Assembly: GCA_017438775.1 (NCBI GenBank)
Contig: JAFRUR010000085.1
Span: forward strand, 1 to 42,005
DNA length: 42,005 nt
DNA from: Lachnospiraceae bacterium
Lineage (GTDB): Bacteria > Bacillota > Clostridia > Lachnospirales > Lachnospiraceae
Direction: 5' to 3'
Made by a program: the position numbers and the translations under genes. The notes beneath the pieces are model-generated. The model worked only from the letters and a program-made list of their open reading frames with translations. It was not told the DNA's origin and did no database searches. This document shows, in pieces, positions 7,904 to 16,620 of the stretch. The stretch's first letter is position 1; each line of letters begins with the position of its first letter.

Positions 7904-8318
7904 AGATCCCCCTGTCTGCGGCGCGGCGTGCCGCAAAGATGATGCCGATGGAAGTCAAAAATTATAAATTGATAATATCATGTTATAAGAGATTCGGCAA
8001 GTGCGCATTCGTTTATCAATTTACGCAAATTTAAGAATTAGACGCAAAGGACGCTATCGGGGATAATGTGGTCAAAGGGAAATGGGCAATTTGTCTACAA
8101 ATCACAGAAAACAGACGACAAATGCCATCAAATTCACGAAAGGGGAGTAAAAGGGCATGGAGAGAGAACGATCAACGTGATGGACGTTCTGTTCCGAAAA
8201 ACCCGTGAGGCTGTCCGTCTGCACCCCGGCGGACGCGGATGAGACGCACTGCGGGTCCGGGTAAAGAAAAGGATCATCGGATCACCGGCAAATCGCCGTC
8301 AAAAAGAAAGGGGAAAAC
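7904..8318. other. 415-bp divergent regulatory region between LysR and transporter genes
   Basis: This stretch is clearly richer in A+T than its surroundings between about 7955 and 8135 and has no credible gene. It holds the LysR promoter and palindrome (7961-7989). It also holds an inverted repeat ATTTGTC (8089-8095) / GACAAAT (8117-8123), whose 21-base gap is in the range used by paired LysR half-sites. I found no convincing -35/-10 pair for the rightward transporter. Activator-dependent promoters often lack a good -35. Confidence 0.5.
7961..7989 (-). promoter_or_regulatory. LysR gene promoter with TGATA-A-TATCA palindrome
   Basis: On the minus strand a weak -35 CTTATA (7984-7989), a 17-base spacer and a perfect -10 TATAAT (7961-7966) precede the LysR start. 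TGATAATATCA at 7970-7980 is an 11-bp T-N9-A palindrome of the LysR-box type, lying between -35 and -10. Confidence 0.55.
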
Positions 8319-9614
8319 ATGTCACCTCAACTGTCGCTTATCATTATCGTCCTGGCGCTGTTTGTATCCATCGGAATCGGCTGGAAGACCGGTAAGAACA
8401 TCGGTTACTGGTCCATCGCTTTCGCCTACGTCCTGGGCGTGTTCGTCTTTGGTCTGACCACCAAGGAAGTCCTGAGCGCCTATCCCTCCGGACTGCTGAT
8501 CACCCTGATCGCCATCATGGCGTTCTACAATTACGCGAACGCCAACGGCGCCATGGGTCTGCTGGCAAGAAAGATCCTGTACCCGATGCGCAATTCCGTG
8601 CGTCTGCTCCCGATCGGCTGCTTCCTGGTCGGCTGGGGCATGTCCGCCATCATCGGCTCCTCTGCCGTGACCGCGTTCTATCCCGTCATCATCTACACGA
8701 TCGCCCTGACCGCCGGTTGGGATCCGATCATCATGACCATCGCCTCCTGCTTCGGCAACATCGCCGGCGCTTCCATGCCGTGGTCCCAGACCGGTGCCAT
8801 CATGAAGGGCATCCTGAAGGACATGGAGTGGGCGGAGAACATGGAGCTCTACGTCGCCAAGACCGCCGTCCTGATCACGATCGCCATGCTGGCGTTCTTC
8901 ATCCTGGCCTACATCGTCACCGGTTCCTATAAGATCAAGAAGGTCGAGATGGAGAAGCCCGAACCCTTCAATGCCATCCAGAAGAAGACCCTGGTGGTCG
9001 TCGCCATCGTCGCCCTGTTCATGATCGTCCCGTCCATCGGCAAGTTCATGTTCCCCGGCACCTGGCTCGCCAAGCAGGCTGCGAAGTTCGACCTGGGCCT
9101 TGTCTGCTACTGCGGCGCCCTGCTCTGCGGCATCCTGAACCTCGGCGATGAAAAGGCCATCATCAAATCCATCCCGATGGGCACCTTCATCATGATCATG
9201 GGCTGCGCCACGCTGGTCGGCCTGGCCCAGAAGATCGGCGCGACCGAGTTCCTCGGAAAGTTCATCGCCACCTCCGTGCCGAAGATGCTGATCGGACCGC
9301 TGCTTGTCCTCATCTGCGGCGTCCTGTCCCTGTTCTCTTCGTACACGACCGTTATCGCCGTGATGTTCCCGGTGCTGCCGGCTATCGCCGCCGCGTCCGG
9401 CCTGAGCCCCGTGTACCTGCTCTGCTGCACGCTGGGCGGTTCCCTGGCCACCTCCATCAGCCCCTTCTCCTCCGGCGGTATGATGAACATGTCTTTCTGC
9501 CCTGATCCGGTGGAGCGCGAGAAACTGTTCGGCAAGCAGATCAAGACCGCTGTTATCGCCATGTGCTTCTACGTGGTCCTCTCCCTCGTTCAGTTCTTCG
9601 CCATCCTTGGCTAA
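8319..9614 (+). CDS. Carboxylate transporter, ion-transporter superfamily (MatC/DASS-like)
   Basis: 431 residues with about ten to twelve membrane segments. The N-terminal half resembles the MatC (malonate/dicarboxylate carrier) N-terminal domain. It shows GMSAIIGSSAVTAFYPVIIYTIA and FGNIAGASMPWSQTGAI in the first half, and SLFSSYTTVIAVMFPVLPAIAAASGL plus a repeated GGSLATSISPFSSGG in the second, the pseudo-twofold pattern of this superfamily. The start has a GAAAGGGGA site. Divergent from LysR and upstream of oxidase genes, it probably imports the 2-hydroxy-acid that they oxidise. That substrate link is inference. Confidence 0.85.
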   Translation: MSPQLSLIIIVLALFVSIGIGWKTGKNIGYWSIAFAYVLGVFVFGLTTKEVLSAYPSGLLITLIAIMAFYNYANANGAMGLLARKILYPMRNSVRLLPIGCFLVGWGMSAIIGSSAVTAFYPVIIYTIALTAGWDPIIMTIASCFGNIAGASMPWSQTGAIMKGILKDMEWAENMELYVAKTAVLITIAMLAFFILAYIVTGSYKIKKVEMEKPEPFNAIQKKTLVVVAIVALFMIVPSIGKFMFPGTWLAKQAAKFDLGLVCYCGALLCGILNLGDEKAIIKSIPMGTFIMIMGCATLVGLAQKIGATEFLGKFIATSVPKMLIGPLLVLICGVLSLFSSYTTVIAVMFPVLPAIAAASGLSPVYLLCCTLGGSLATSISPFSSGGMMNMSFCPDPVEREKLFGKQIKTAVIAMCFYVVLSLVQFFAILG

Positions 9615-9630
9615 GCCGGGACGGCGCTTC

Positions 9631-9719
9631 GCACTGCCGGCCCCGCGCCGGCAGTGCTCCGTAAAATGATACTCCCCAGGCGGAGGGAGTCACCGACTGC
9701 CCTTGGACTTCCCTCCGCC
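9631..9719 (+). other. Two stem-loops in the 242-bp gap between transporter and oxidase genes
   Basis: GCACTGCCGG (9631-9640) pairs perfectly with CCGGCAGTGC (9648-9657). GGCGGAGGGA-GTC (9679-9691) pairs with 9706-9719 with one bulge. No T-runs follow. They may protect the transporter mRNA or attenuate read-through; there is no ORF or recognised riboswitch here. Confidence 0.4.
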
Positions 9720-9856
9720 GTTCCCATTCCCTTAGGGCGCGGCCGAGCCCGCCGCCCGCGCGCACCGGGGAGACGTCCCCGCAGGGCGCGGCATATGCAA
9801 GAACATGCGGGAGGCCACCTGCCTCTCGCCCCGAATCAGAAACTGACAGGTGGATT

Positions 9857-11278
9857 ATGAATAGACTGGAAGAACTGACTTCCCTGCTGGGAAGCGAAAA
9901 GGTGTGCGCCTTCGATGCGGCCGCCGAGGAGGACCGCAGCGCCGCAGCGGGCTTTGCCCCTGCCGCCGTTGCCGTTCCCGAGACGGACGAAGACGTCGTC
10001 CTGTTGATGGACTGGGCGCGTGAGAACCGCGTGCCCCTGGTGCCCGTTAGTTCTGCGGGCCCGCACTACCGCGGGACCACGAAGCCGGAGAGAGAAGGCA
10101 CCGTCCTGGTGGATATGCGCCGGATGGACCGGATCCTGACCGTGACCCGCGAGCAGAGGATCCTCATCGTGGAGCCGGGCGTCACGCACGAGCAGATTGA
10201 AAAGACGCTGGCGGAAAACGATCTGGCTTTCCCGATGCCCCTGGCTCCGAAGGCAGGCAAGAGCGTCCTCGCGTCGGCCCTGGAACTGGAGCCCCGCATC
10301 AACTGCATGCACTCCTGGAACGCGATGGAGCCCCTGCGCTGCATCGACGCCTTCTGGGCGGACGGCACGCACATGTTCACGGGTTCGGCCGCGGGCGGTC
10401 CCATGGATCTGGAGAAACAGCACAGCAAGGGCAACTGGCAGCTCGATTCCTCGGGCCCGGCCCTCATCGACTATTACCGCATCATGGCGGGCTCCCTGGG
10501 CACGCTGGGAATCGCCGGCTGGGTCTCCCTGCGCTGCGAGGTCCTGCCGAAGGAGCACGTGATGTTCTTTGCGGCCTCGGACAGCCTGCAGGACGTCACG
10601 GACCTGGCCTATGACATCATCCTGAAGAGATTCTCGGACGAACTCTTCGTGATCGACCGCCGCGCCTTCGCGAAGCTGACGAAGTCAGAAGAGGAGGTCC
10701 CGGAGTGGATCCTCGTCATCGGTATCGCCGGCCGCGACAAGGCGGTGCATCTGCGCGTGGAGGGCCAGACCCTGGATATCCGCGAGATGGCGCAGGCGCG
10801 CGGCCTGTCCCTGCTCTCCGAGCTGGGCGGCGTCACCGGAGAGGAGATGCTCCAAATCGTGTCGCACGCCTGCCCTGCCGGCGACTTCTGGAAGGAGCGC
10901 GGCGCGGAAAGGGTGTACCAGCTGATCTTCCTGAACACGCTGGACAAAACCGGAGCGCAGCTTGCCGCCGCGAAGGAGGCGGGGCTTCCGGAAGGGTCCG
11001 CGGTCTACGTGCAGCCCCTGCATCAGGGCGCTTCCTGCCAGTGTGAGATCCTGATCCCGTACCGCGCCGGAGAGGAAGAACAGATGCGCGCACTGGCCGA
11101 CAGACTGGCCGACGCCGTGCACGCCGCGGGCGGCTATTTCTCCCGCAACTACGGCGGCCACGCGGCGCGTCAGATCGAGGACCGGGAAGAGATCCGTCTG
11201 CTGCGCGGCGTGAAGAACATCTTCGACCCGCAGCACATGATGAACCCCGGCAAGCTGGGGCAGATCGAGGAGGCGTGA
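9857..11278 (+). CDS. FAD-binding oxidoreductase, GlcD/GlcE-like (glycolate/D-lactate oxidase family)
   Basis: 473 residues. The N-terminal FAD_binding_4 (PCMH-type) domain is visible as PAAVAVPETDEDVVLLMDWARENRVPLVPVS, LVDMRRMDRILTV and EPGVTHEQIEKTLAE (about residues 30-120). The C-terminus KNIFDPQHMMNPGKL is the conserved end of FAD-linked 2-hydroxy-acid oxidases. The usual glycine-rich RGGGTS loop is replaced by SSAGPHYRG, an odd feature. It sits one base before the Fe-S protein gene and 1.3 kb before a second flavoprotein, giving a GlcD-GlcF-GlcE-like set. It probably oxidises a 2-hydroxy-acid to a 2-oxo-acid and passes electrons to the Fe-S subunit. The substrate is unknown. Confidence 0.85.
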   Translation: MNRLEELTSLLGSEKVCAFDAAAEEDRSAAAGFAPAAVAVPETDEDVVLLMDWARENRVPLVPVSSAGPHYRGTTKPEREGTVLVDMRRMDRILTVTREQRILIVEPGVTHEQIEKTLAENDLAFPMPLAPKAGKSVLASALELEPRINCMHSWNAMEPLRCIDAFWADGTHMFTGSAAGGPMDLEKQHSKGNWQLDSSGPALIDYYRIMAGSLGTLGIAGWVSLRCEVLPKEHVMFFAASDSLQDVTDLAYDIILKRFSDELFVIDRRAFAKLTKSEEEVPEWILVIGIAGRDKAVHLRVEGQTLDIREMAQARGLSLLSELGGVTGEEMLQIVSHACPAGDFWKERGAERVYQLIFLNTLDKTGAQLAAAKEAGLPEGSAVYVQPLHQGASCQCEILIPYRAGEEEQMRALADRLADAVHAAGGYFSRNYGGHAARQIEDREEIRLLRGVKNIFDPQHMMNPGKLGQIEEA

Positions 11279-11279
11279 G

Positions 11280-12536
11280 ATGGCGATCAAAGAATACCGG
11301 GACATGCAGAAGCGCTGCTCTTCGTGCAATTTCTGCAAGTGGATCCCCTTCGATAAGGTGAAGAGCGCCCGCTTCGCGGAGAACTGCCCCGCGCAGGCCT
11401 ACTACCAGTACAACGGGTATTCGGCCCGCGGCCGCTTCCAGCTGGGTCTCTGCCTCGTCAACGACGAGCTTGAGCCCGCCGGCGAGACGCAGAAGGTCAT
11501 CCAGAGCTGCCTCTCCTGCGGCGCGTGCGATGTCGCCTGCAAGATCTGCCGCTACAACCTGGAACCCCTGGAGCACAACCTGGAGCTCAAGAGAGAAGTG
11601 GTCCGCGCCGGAAACGAGACCGCCGTGCAGAAGAACATGCGCGCAAACCTCATGTCCGAGCACACGATGCTGGCCGGAAAGAAGAAAGAAGACCGCGATG
11701 CGTGGGCCGAGGGACTCGGCCTGATCGACGCCCGCAAAGAGGCCTGCGAGGCCCTGTTCTTCCCGGGCTGCCAGTACGCGTACAACCGTCCGGAAGAGGC
11801 AAGAAAGGCCGTGCAGGTCCTGCAGAGGGCCGGCGTGAAGGTGGGATACCTGTTTGAAGACGACGCCTGCTGCGGCGGCCGCATGCACCAGATGGGCATG
11901 CAGGAGGATTTCGAGGCGGCCGCGAAGGCCAACATCCGGCACTTTGACGCGGTTTCCGCGGATTACATTGTCACGCCCTGCGGCGACTGCTACCACGCCT
12001 TAAAGCGTCGCTACGCGGAACAGGGCCTTGCGAAGAAGGTTCTGCATCTAACCGAGGTCCTGGCCGCCCTGATCGAAGAGGGGCGCCTCGTCTTCACGAA
12101 GCGCGTGGAAAAGACCGTCACGTATCACGATCCCTGCCATCTGGGACGCCTGGGCGAGGGATACGAGCCCTGGAACGGCAAGGAAGTGAAGATCCGCAGC
12201 CAGATCGTCACCTGGGAGCCGCGCCGGCCGCGCTACAACGGCATTCACGGCGTGTACGACGCCCCCCGGAAGATCCTGGAGGCCATCCCCGGCGTGACCC
12301 TGGTGGAAATGGAACGCATCCGCGAGTACTCCTTCTGCTGCGGCGCCGGCGGCGGCTGCACGGAACTGGATCCGGAACTTTCGAAGTGGACGGCGGCGGA
12401 GCGCATGGAGGAAGCGAAGGCGACCGGGGCGTCTGCTGTGGTCACGGCCTGCCCCTGGTGCGTTTCGAACCTCTCCGCGGCGGAGAGCGGCATGGAAGTC
12501 ACAGACATCCTGACCCTTGTCTGTGAGGCGTTATAG
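11280..12536 (+). CDS. Fe-S electron-transfer subunit with CCG domains (GlcF/GlpC/HdrD-like)
   Basis: 418 residues. N-terminal cysteines 13, 16 and 19, with a distant Cys36-Pro37, form an unusually spaced first cluster motif. Cys 77, 80, 83, 87 and 90 (CLSCGACDVACKIC) form the second. Two CCG-type regions follow: FFPGC...DDACCGG and YHDPCHLGR...FCCGAGGGC (about 160-200 and 280-360), as in heterodisulfide reductase HdrB/D and GlcF. It should collect electrons from the two flanking FAD proteins and pass them to quinone, ferredoxin or a thiol carrier. A GAGGAGG site precedes ATG 11280, one base after the previous stop, so the genes are coupled. Confidence 0.9.
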   Translation: MAIKEYRDMQKRCSSCNFCKWIPFDKVKSARFAENCPAQAYYQYNGYSARGRFQLGLCLVNDELEPAGETQKVIQSCLSCGACDVACKICRYNLEPLEHNLELKREVVRAGNETAVQKNMRANLMSEHTMLAGKKKEDRDAWAEGLGLIDARKEACEALFFPGCQYAYNRPEEARKAVQVLQRAGVKVGYLFEDDACCGGRMHQMGMQEDFEAAAKANIRHFDAVSADYIVTPCGDCYHALKRRYAEQGLAKKVLHLTEVLAALIEEGRLVFTKRVEKTVTYHDPCHLGRLGEGYEPWNGKEVKIRSQIVTWEPRRPRYNGIHGVYDAPRKILEAIPGVTLVEMERIREYSFCCGAGGGCTELDPELSKWTAAERMEEAKATGASAVVTACPWCVSNLSAAESGMEVTDILTLVCEAL

Positions 12537-12548
12537 GAGGAAGCGACG

Positions 12549-14219
12549 ATGGCACTTGACAGAGCTGTATATAAAAGACTGCAGGAGATCGTCGGCGAGC
12601 GTTGGGTGAGCGAGGATCCGGTCCATCTGGAGACCTACCGCTGCGCTTCGGTGCAGACGGCCAGCCACTACGGCCCCTACGACAACCGCACGCCGGTGCC
12701 GCAGGCCGTGGTCCTGCCCTCCACGACGGAAGAGGTGCAGCAGATCGTGCGCCTCTGCAACGAATACAAGATCGGCTTTAAGGCCTCGACCACCTTCTGG
12801 GCGGCCGCGGGCTATGTGGGCGACGACAATTCCATTCAGCTGGATATGCGCCGCATGAACAAGTGGGAGATCGATCCCAGAAACCAGATCGCCGTGATGG
12901 AGCCCTACGCCATCGCCGCGCAGATCCAGGCCGAAGCCATGAAGCACGGCCTCACCTGCGCGATCACCGGCGCCGGCTGCTCCACGTCCATCCTGGCCTC
13001 CACGGCCGGCTGGAACGGCGGCGGCCCCTCCACCATCTCGATGGGCAACAACCACGACAACCTTCTGGGCGCGGAGTGGGTGCTGGCCAACGGCGAGATC
13101 GTGCGGCTGGGATCCCTCGGCAGCGGCAGCGGCTGGTTCTCCGGAGAAGGCCCGCTGTTCTCGGCCCGCGCCATCCTGCGCGGCGCCCAGGGCATGGGCG
13201 GCGACATGGGTGTCTGTACCCGCATCGCGACCAAGCTCTCGCCCTGGCCCGGCCCCGACCACCTGCCCACTTACGGCGATGCGCCGGCCTACAAGGCCGA
13301 CCTGCCGGACAACTTCAGGGCCTACACCATCTGCTTCCCGAGCTGGGACGCCTGGGCTCGCGGCTACACCGCCTTCTACGATAACGAGATCATTTATCTG
13401 GGACACCGTCAGTTCAACATGTTCGGCCGCGACCTTAAGGCCGCGATGATCAAAATCATCACGAATTCCGAAGCGCAGCTGGCCGACCTGAACACCCTTC
13501 TGGAGGACCCGGAAACCCAGCGCCAGAACGCCGATATGAAGATCGACACGCAGATCGTCATCGTCGGTATGACGGAGCGGGATCTGGCCTGGAAGGAGGC
13601 CGCCCTGGACGAGATTCTGGCGGACGTGGGCGCGCACAAGAGCGAGATGATGCTGACCAAGGAGATGGTGGACTACACGCTGGCCTACCTGATCCGCATG
13701 GGTCACAAGAACCTGAACTATGTGTACGCCGGCTCCTACGAGGGAAACATGGCCTGGTCCTCCAACGTGTTCGTGGACGCGGAATGGATGGAGACGGTGG
13801 TCGCCCTCAAGAAGAAGTGGGAGGACGAGCACGACTACTTCGCCCGTGTCGGCGGAGACTCCGGCCTGGGCTCCATGACCCGCGCCGGCGGCGGCGGTTC
13901 CACCGGATTTGAGTTCTTCATCCACTACGACGGCTCGGACCTGCATTCCGTGCAGGGCACCCGCAAGTACATGGACTACACGCCCATCTGGATGAAGGAA
14001 CACGGCTTCGGCCAGGATCTGGGACGCGTGAACGACACGGCCCGCCGGGAGGACGGCTACTCCTACACGCAGGAGGAGCACAACAAGCTCTTCTACGGCA
14101 CCCCTGCCGCACACCTGATGAAGTATCAGTGGAAGATGCGCGAACTCATGAACCCGAACCATCTGGGAGGCACCTATTACCGGACGCTGGATCCGGATTA
14201 CCGTCCGGATGCCGAGTGA
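12549..14219 (+). CDS. FAD-binding oxidoreductase, GlcD / vanillyl-alcohol-oxidase superfamily
   Basis: 556 residues, longer than GlcD. The PCMH-type FAD domain covers about residues 50-235: PQAVVLPSTTEEVQQIVRLCNEYKIG, LDMRRMNKW, then ITGAGCSTSILASTAGWNGGG and HDNLLGAEWVLANGEIVRLGS. The C-terminal part ends MRELMNPNHLGG, the FAD-oxidase tail. As in the 9857 gene, the canonical glycine-rich pyrophosphate loop is absent (KASTTFWAAAGYVG). GGAGG precedes the ATG and the gap to the Fe-S gene is 12 bases. Two flavoproteins around one CCG protein recall GlcD/GlcE/GlcF. This one is probably the catalytic subunit, since it is the larger and retains the longer cap region. Confidence 0.85.
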   Translation: MALDRAVYKRLQEIVGERWVSEDPVHLETYRCASVQTASHYGPYDNRTPVPQAVVLPSTTEEVQQIVRLCNEYKIGFKASTTFWAAAGYVGDDNSIQLDMRRMNKWEIDPRNQIAVMEPYAIAAQIQAEAMKHGLTCAITGAGCSTSILASTAGWNGGGPSTISMGNNHDNLLGAEWVLANGEIVRLGSLGSGSGWFSGEGPLFSARAILRGAQGMGGDMGVCTRIATKLSPWPGPDHLPTYGDAPAYKADLPDNFRAYTICFPSWDAWARGYTAFYDNEIIYLGHRQFNMFGRDLKAAMIKIITNSEAQLADLNTLLEDPETQRQNADMKIDTQIVIVGMTERDLAWKEAALDEILADVGAHKSEMMLTKEMVDYTLAYLIRMGHKNLNYVYAGSYEGNMAWSSNVFVDAEWMETVVALKKKWEDEHDYFARVGGDSGLGSMTRAGGGGSTGFEFFIHYDGSDLHSVQGTRKYMDYTPIWMKEHGFGQDLGRVNDTARREDGYSYTQEEHNKLFYGTPAAHLMKYQWKMRELMNPNHLGGTYYRTLDPDYRPDAE

Positions 14220-14284
14220 GGGAAGGCTCGCGATAAAAGATCTGTGCAGTATCAACGTTGTTCATTCAAGCAAGGAGGATCTTC

Positions 14285-15127
14285 ATGGAAGGCAAGTACA
14301 GTCATCTGATTTACGACAGACCGTGGCCCGCAGAAAAGCAGTTTGAGGAAAAAACGCGCCTTCTGCATATCCATATGGACGAGCCCATCGGTATCTCGAT
14401 GCGCAGCAGCACCACGTGGTACCACACGGCATCCGACAACGGCAAGGGACAGCACACGCAGGACTGCTCCGAGCTCCTATCCTGGATCAGCGGCGATCCG
14501 GAGCATCCCTGGGATCTCGACGGCGAGGTGATCCTGTATCAGAACGGCGAAAAGAAGGTCCTCCACAACAGCTTCTTCCTGGAGACGCCTCCCTATATGC
14601 CGCACTGCCCGTATCACGTCACAAAGACCACGCGTCCGATGATTCATGTCGCGGTCCCCGTGTCGTCCGACATGCATGTGACCGACATGTTCGATTTCCC
14701 GCTCCATGACGACGTGGAGACTCACTATTACGACAGTTACTACACCCTCGATGCGCAGGGCGACGACCGTCCGGAGATCCCCGGCGAAGTGCGGGTGCTG
14801 TACGCGGACGGCAAGAAGTGCCCGGGAGGAAAGGTCCTGCGGGTGTCCTGGTTCAAGGAGGACGTTCCCGAGGGACTCACCGGGATGCACAAACACGACT
14901 TCGACGAGCTTCTTCTCTTCATGGGCGGAGATTTTTACGACCCCTACGACCTGAAGGCGGAAGTCACCTTCACGCTGGGCGACGAGGAGTACACGATCAA
15001 CAAGACGTCGTATGTGGCGGTGCCGGCGGGTCTCGCGCACGGCGGGTTTAAGATCCGGAACCTCACGCACCCGATGTTCTTCTGCGCGTTCCACAACACG
15101 GAGGAGTACCGGCAGATCCCGGTCTGA
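14285..15127 (+). CDS. Bicupin-fold protein of unknown function
   Basis: 280 residues from ATG 14285, which has AAGGAGG about six bases upstream; a TTG at 14258 lies before the ribosome site and is rejected. The C-terminal half carries a cupin metal motif, HKHDFDE (H202, H204, E208), followed by PAGLAHGG. The N-terminal half has an analogous but weaker pattern (ELLSWISGD, PPYMPHCPYH), so a two-cupin architecture is likely. It is the last gene of the transporter-oxidase operon. An isomerase, a small-molecule hydrolase or a dioxygenase role are all possible; a sensor or scaffold role cannot be excluded. I do not recognise a named family. Confidence 0.75.
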   Translation: MEGKYSHLIYDRPWPAEKQFEEKTRLLHIHMDEPIGISMRSSTTWYHTASDNGKGQHTQDCSELLSWISGDPEHPWDLDGEVILYQNGEKKVLHNSFFLETPPYMPHCPYHVTKTTRPMIHVAVPVSSDMHVTDMFDFPLHDDVETHYYDSYYTLDAQGDDRPEIPGEVRVLYADGKKCPGGKVLRVSWFKEDVPEGLTGMHKHDFDELLLFMGGDFYDPYDLKAEVTFTLGDEEYTINKTSYVAVPAGLAHGGFKIRNLTHPMFFCAFHNTEEYRQIPV

Positions 15128-15218
15128 TCCGGCCGGCGCGGGAAGAAGCGTTCCGTCCGTGCGGACGGGAACGGGAAAACGAAGATCTCAGTTCCGGCCT
15201 GTCAGCCTGAAAATGAAA

Positions 15219-15247
15219 GAAGCAGGACGCCGCGGCGTCCTGCTTTC
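15219..15247 (+). terminator. Terminator after the bicupin gene
   Basis: AGCAGGACGC (15221-15230) pairs perfectly with GCGTCCTGCT (15235-15244) and TTTCT follows. It is nearly the same sequence as the hairpin at 15312-15340. Confidence 0.8.
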
Positions 15248-15311
15248 TGCGCTGCGGCGTGCCTCATCAGGATGGACAGAGGACGGCAAGACAGAAAACG
15301 TGTGATACAGA

Positions 15312-15340
15312 AAAGCAGGACGCCCGCGGCGTCCTGCTTT
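15312..15340 (-). terminator. Terminator of the AEC carrier gene
   Basis: A 13-bp perfect stem (15312-15324 with 15328-15340) around CGC. On the minus strand the stem is followed by TTCTG, on the plus strand by CAGTTTC. It lies 30 bases past the stop of the minus-strand AEC gene at 15371. Confidence 0.8.
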
Positions 15341-15370
15341 CAGTTTCAATTAGGATTGTTTCGGGAACCG

Positions 15371-16306
15371 TCACAGAACGAGCGACGCGATGTACATCCA
15401 CATCGGCACCGTGATGATGGCTGCCGCCGTGGAGATGAAGATAGCCGCGGAGATCTCGCGCACCTCTTCGTCGCCGCAGTAGGTCACGGCGTAGGTGGGC
15501 AGCAGGCTGCTGACGGGCATGGCTGCGTAGGTCAGAGGAAGGATGGAGATTCTTGCGGGCAAAGGCAGGAGCCAGCCGACCAGAAGAAAGAAGGCCGGGA
15601 GGATCATGTTGCGCAGGGCCGGGATGAGGAGATACCGCGGCTTGAACAGGCTGCGGATGGGGAACTGGCTCATCAGGACGCCGCAGAGGATCATGCCGAT
15701 CGGGGTGCAGCAGGCCGAGAGGGCGGAGATGGACGTTGTGACCGGTTCCGGGAGCGGAATGTCGATCAGACCGAGGAAGAGTCCCACGAACGTGCAGAGG
15801 ACCGGGGGCGTGCAGAAGAATTTGAGCAGATCCTTGCGGCCGGCCTCCATCTTGCCCGCTGCCCGGCTGAGCAGGAACGGCGGGAGCATGTAGTAGAGGA
15901 AACGCGTGGGGAGGACGAAGATCACGTAGTCCGCGAGGCCGGAGAGCCCGCGCATGTGCTGGACGACGGCAAAGCCGAACATCGCATAGTTGGCGAACAT
16001 GACGGTGACGCGCAGGAGAGTGGACCGCAGGTTGCGTCCGAAGATGTGCCAGACCAGCAGGCCGATCAGGAAGTCCGCGACGGCAAAGGCAACACCGAAG
16101 AAGAAGAGGCCGACGGCATCGGCGACGCCGCCCTTGAGACCCTCCATCATGCCCTGAATCACGAGGGCAGGAATGAGGAGGTCCAGGACGAGGGCGGAGA
16201 GAGCACGCCCGGCCTCGCGGGCGCGGTCGAGGCCGATGGCCTTGCCGAAGACGTAGCCCGTGGTCAGCATGATCAGAAGTCGGAACGAAAGCGCGGTTAC
16301 ATTCAT
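15371..16306 (-). CDS. AEC-family transporter (auxin efflux carrier type)
   Basis: 311 residues, hydrophobic, with about ten membrane segments in two five-helix repeats. The family hallmarks are GYVFGKAIGLDRA near the N-terminus, LDLLIPALVIQGM, the central LSACCTPIGMILCGVLMS and the C-terminal AAMPVSSLLPTYAVTYCGDEEVREISAAIFIST. AEC carriers in bacteria move malate, lactate and similar anions. ATG 16306 has AAGGAAGG about nine bases upstream. The gene is divergent from the HAD phosphatase and is one of two AEC genes within 3 kb. Confidence 0.92.
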   Translation of the reverse strand: MNVTALSFRLLIMLTTGYVFGKAIGLDRAREAGRALSALVLDLLIPALVIQGMMEGLKGGVADAVGLFFFGVAFAVADFLIGLLVWHIFGRNLRSTLLRVTVMFANYAMFGFAVVQHMRGLSGLADYVIFVLPTRFLYYMLPPFLLSRAAGKMEAGRKDLLKFFCTPPVLCTFVGLFLGLIDIPLPEPVTTSISALSACCTPIGMILCGVLMSQFPIRSLFKPRYLLIPALRNMILPAFFLLVGWLLPLPARISILPLTYAAMPVSSLLPTYAVTYCGDEEVREISAAIFISTAAAIITVPMWMYIASLVL

Positions 16307-16436
16307 GCCGATAGTCCTTCCTTTGTGCAGACAACAGAGAACAGCGCCGGCAGATCGTGGCGTTGACGGCAGGCGCTGGTATAAAGATCGGGATGTGAAG
16401 AAGAAAAACGACGCCGCAGCGTCTGTTGCTGAAAAA

Positions 16437-16466
16437 ATTGTACCCCCGCGCGGCGGAATCTGTCAA
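16437..16466 (-). promoter_or_regulatory. Minus-strand promoter of the AEC gene
   Basis: Read leftward: TTGACA (16461-16466), an 18-base spacer and TACAAT (16437-16442). The start codon at 16306 is about 125 bases downstream, leaving a long leader. Confidence 0.55.
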
Positions 16467-16514
16467 GTGCGGCGGGACGCGGGTATGAGGCTGTCATGGC
16501 GGCGCGCGCCGGAC

Positions 16515-16542
16515 TTGCTTTTTTCGGGGAATCGTCTATGAT
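16515..16542 (+). promoter_or_regulatory. Candidate promoter of the HAD phosphatase gene
   Basis: TTGCTT (16515-16520), a 16-base spacer and TATGAT (16537-16542) lie about 80 bases before the start at 16621. Confidence 0.45.
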
Positions 16543-16620
16543 GAAGAGGACTCGTGATCAAAAATGAACGGATCCGCCGGGGCGCCTTTGGGCGAGGCGT
16601 TTCCGGCTGAGGAGAGAGAA

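Noticed and set aside
8089-8160. Short open frame of about 22 codons in the LysR-transporter gap
   Set aside because: No ribosome site and too short. It overlaps the inverted repeat likely used as a regulator site.
9615-9856. Riboswitch in the structured leader before the oxidase genes
   Set aside because: The two stem-loops do not form any aptamer core I recognise, and no expression-platform T-run is present.
12531-14255. 574-residue open frame on the minus strand
   Set aside because: Antisense to the FAD oxidoreductase at 12549; no domain motif.
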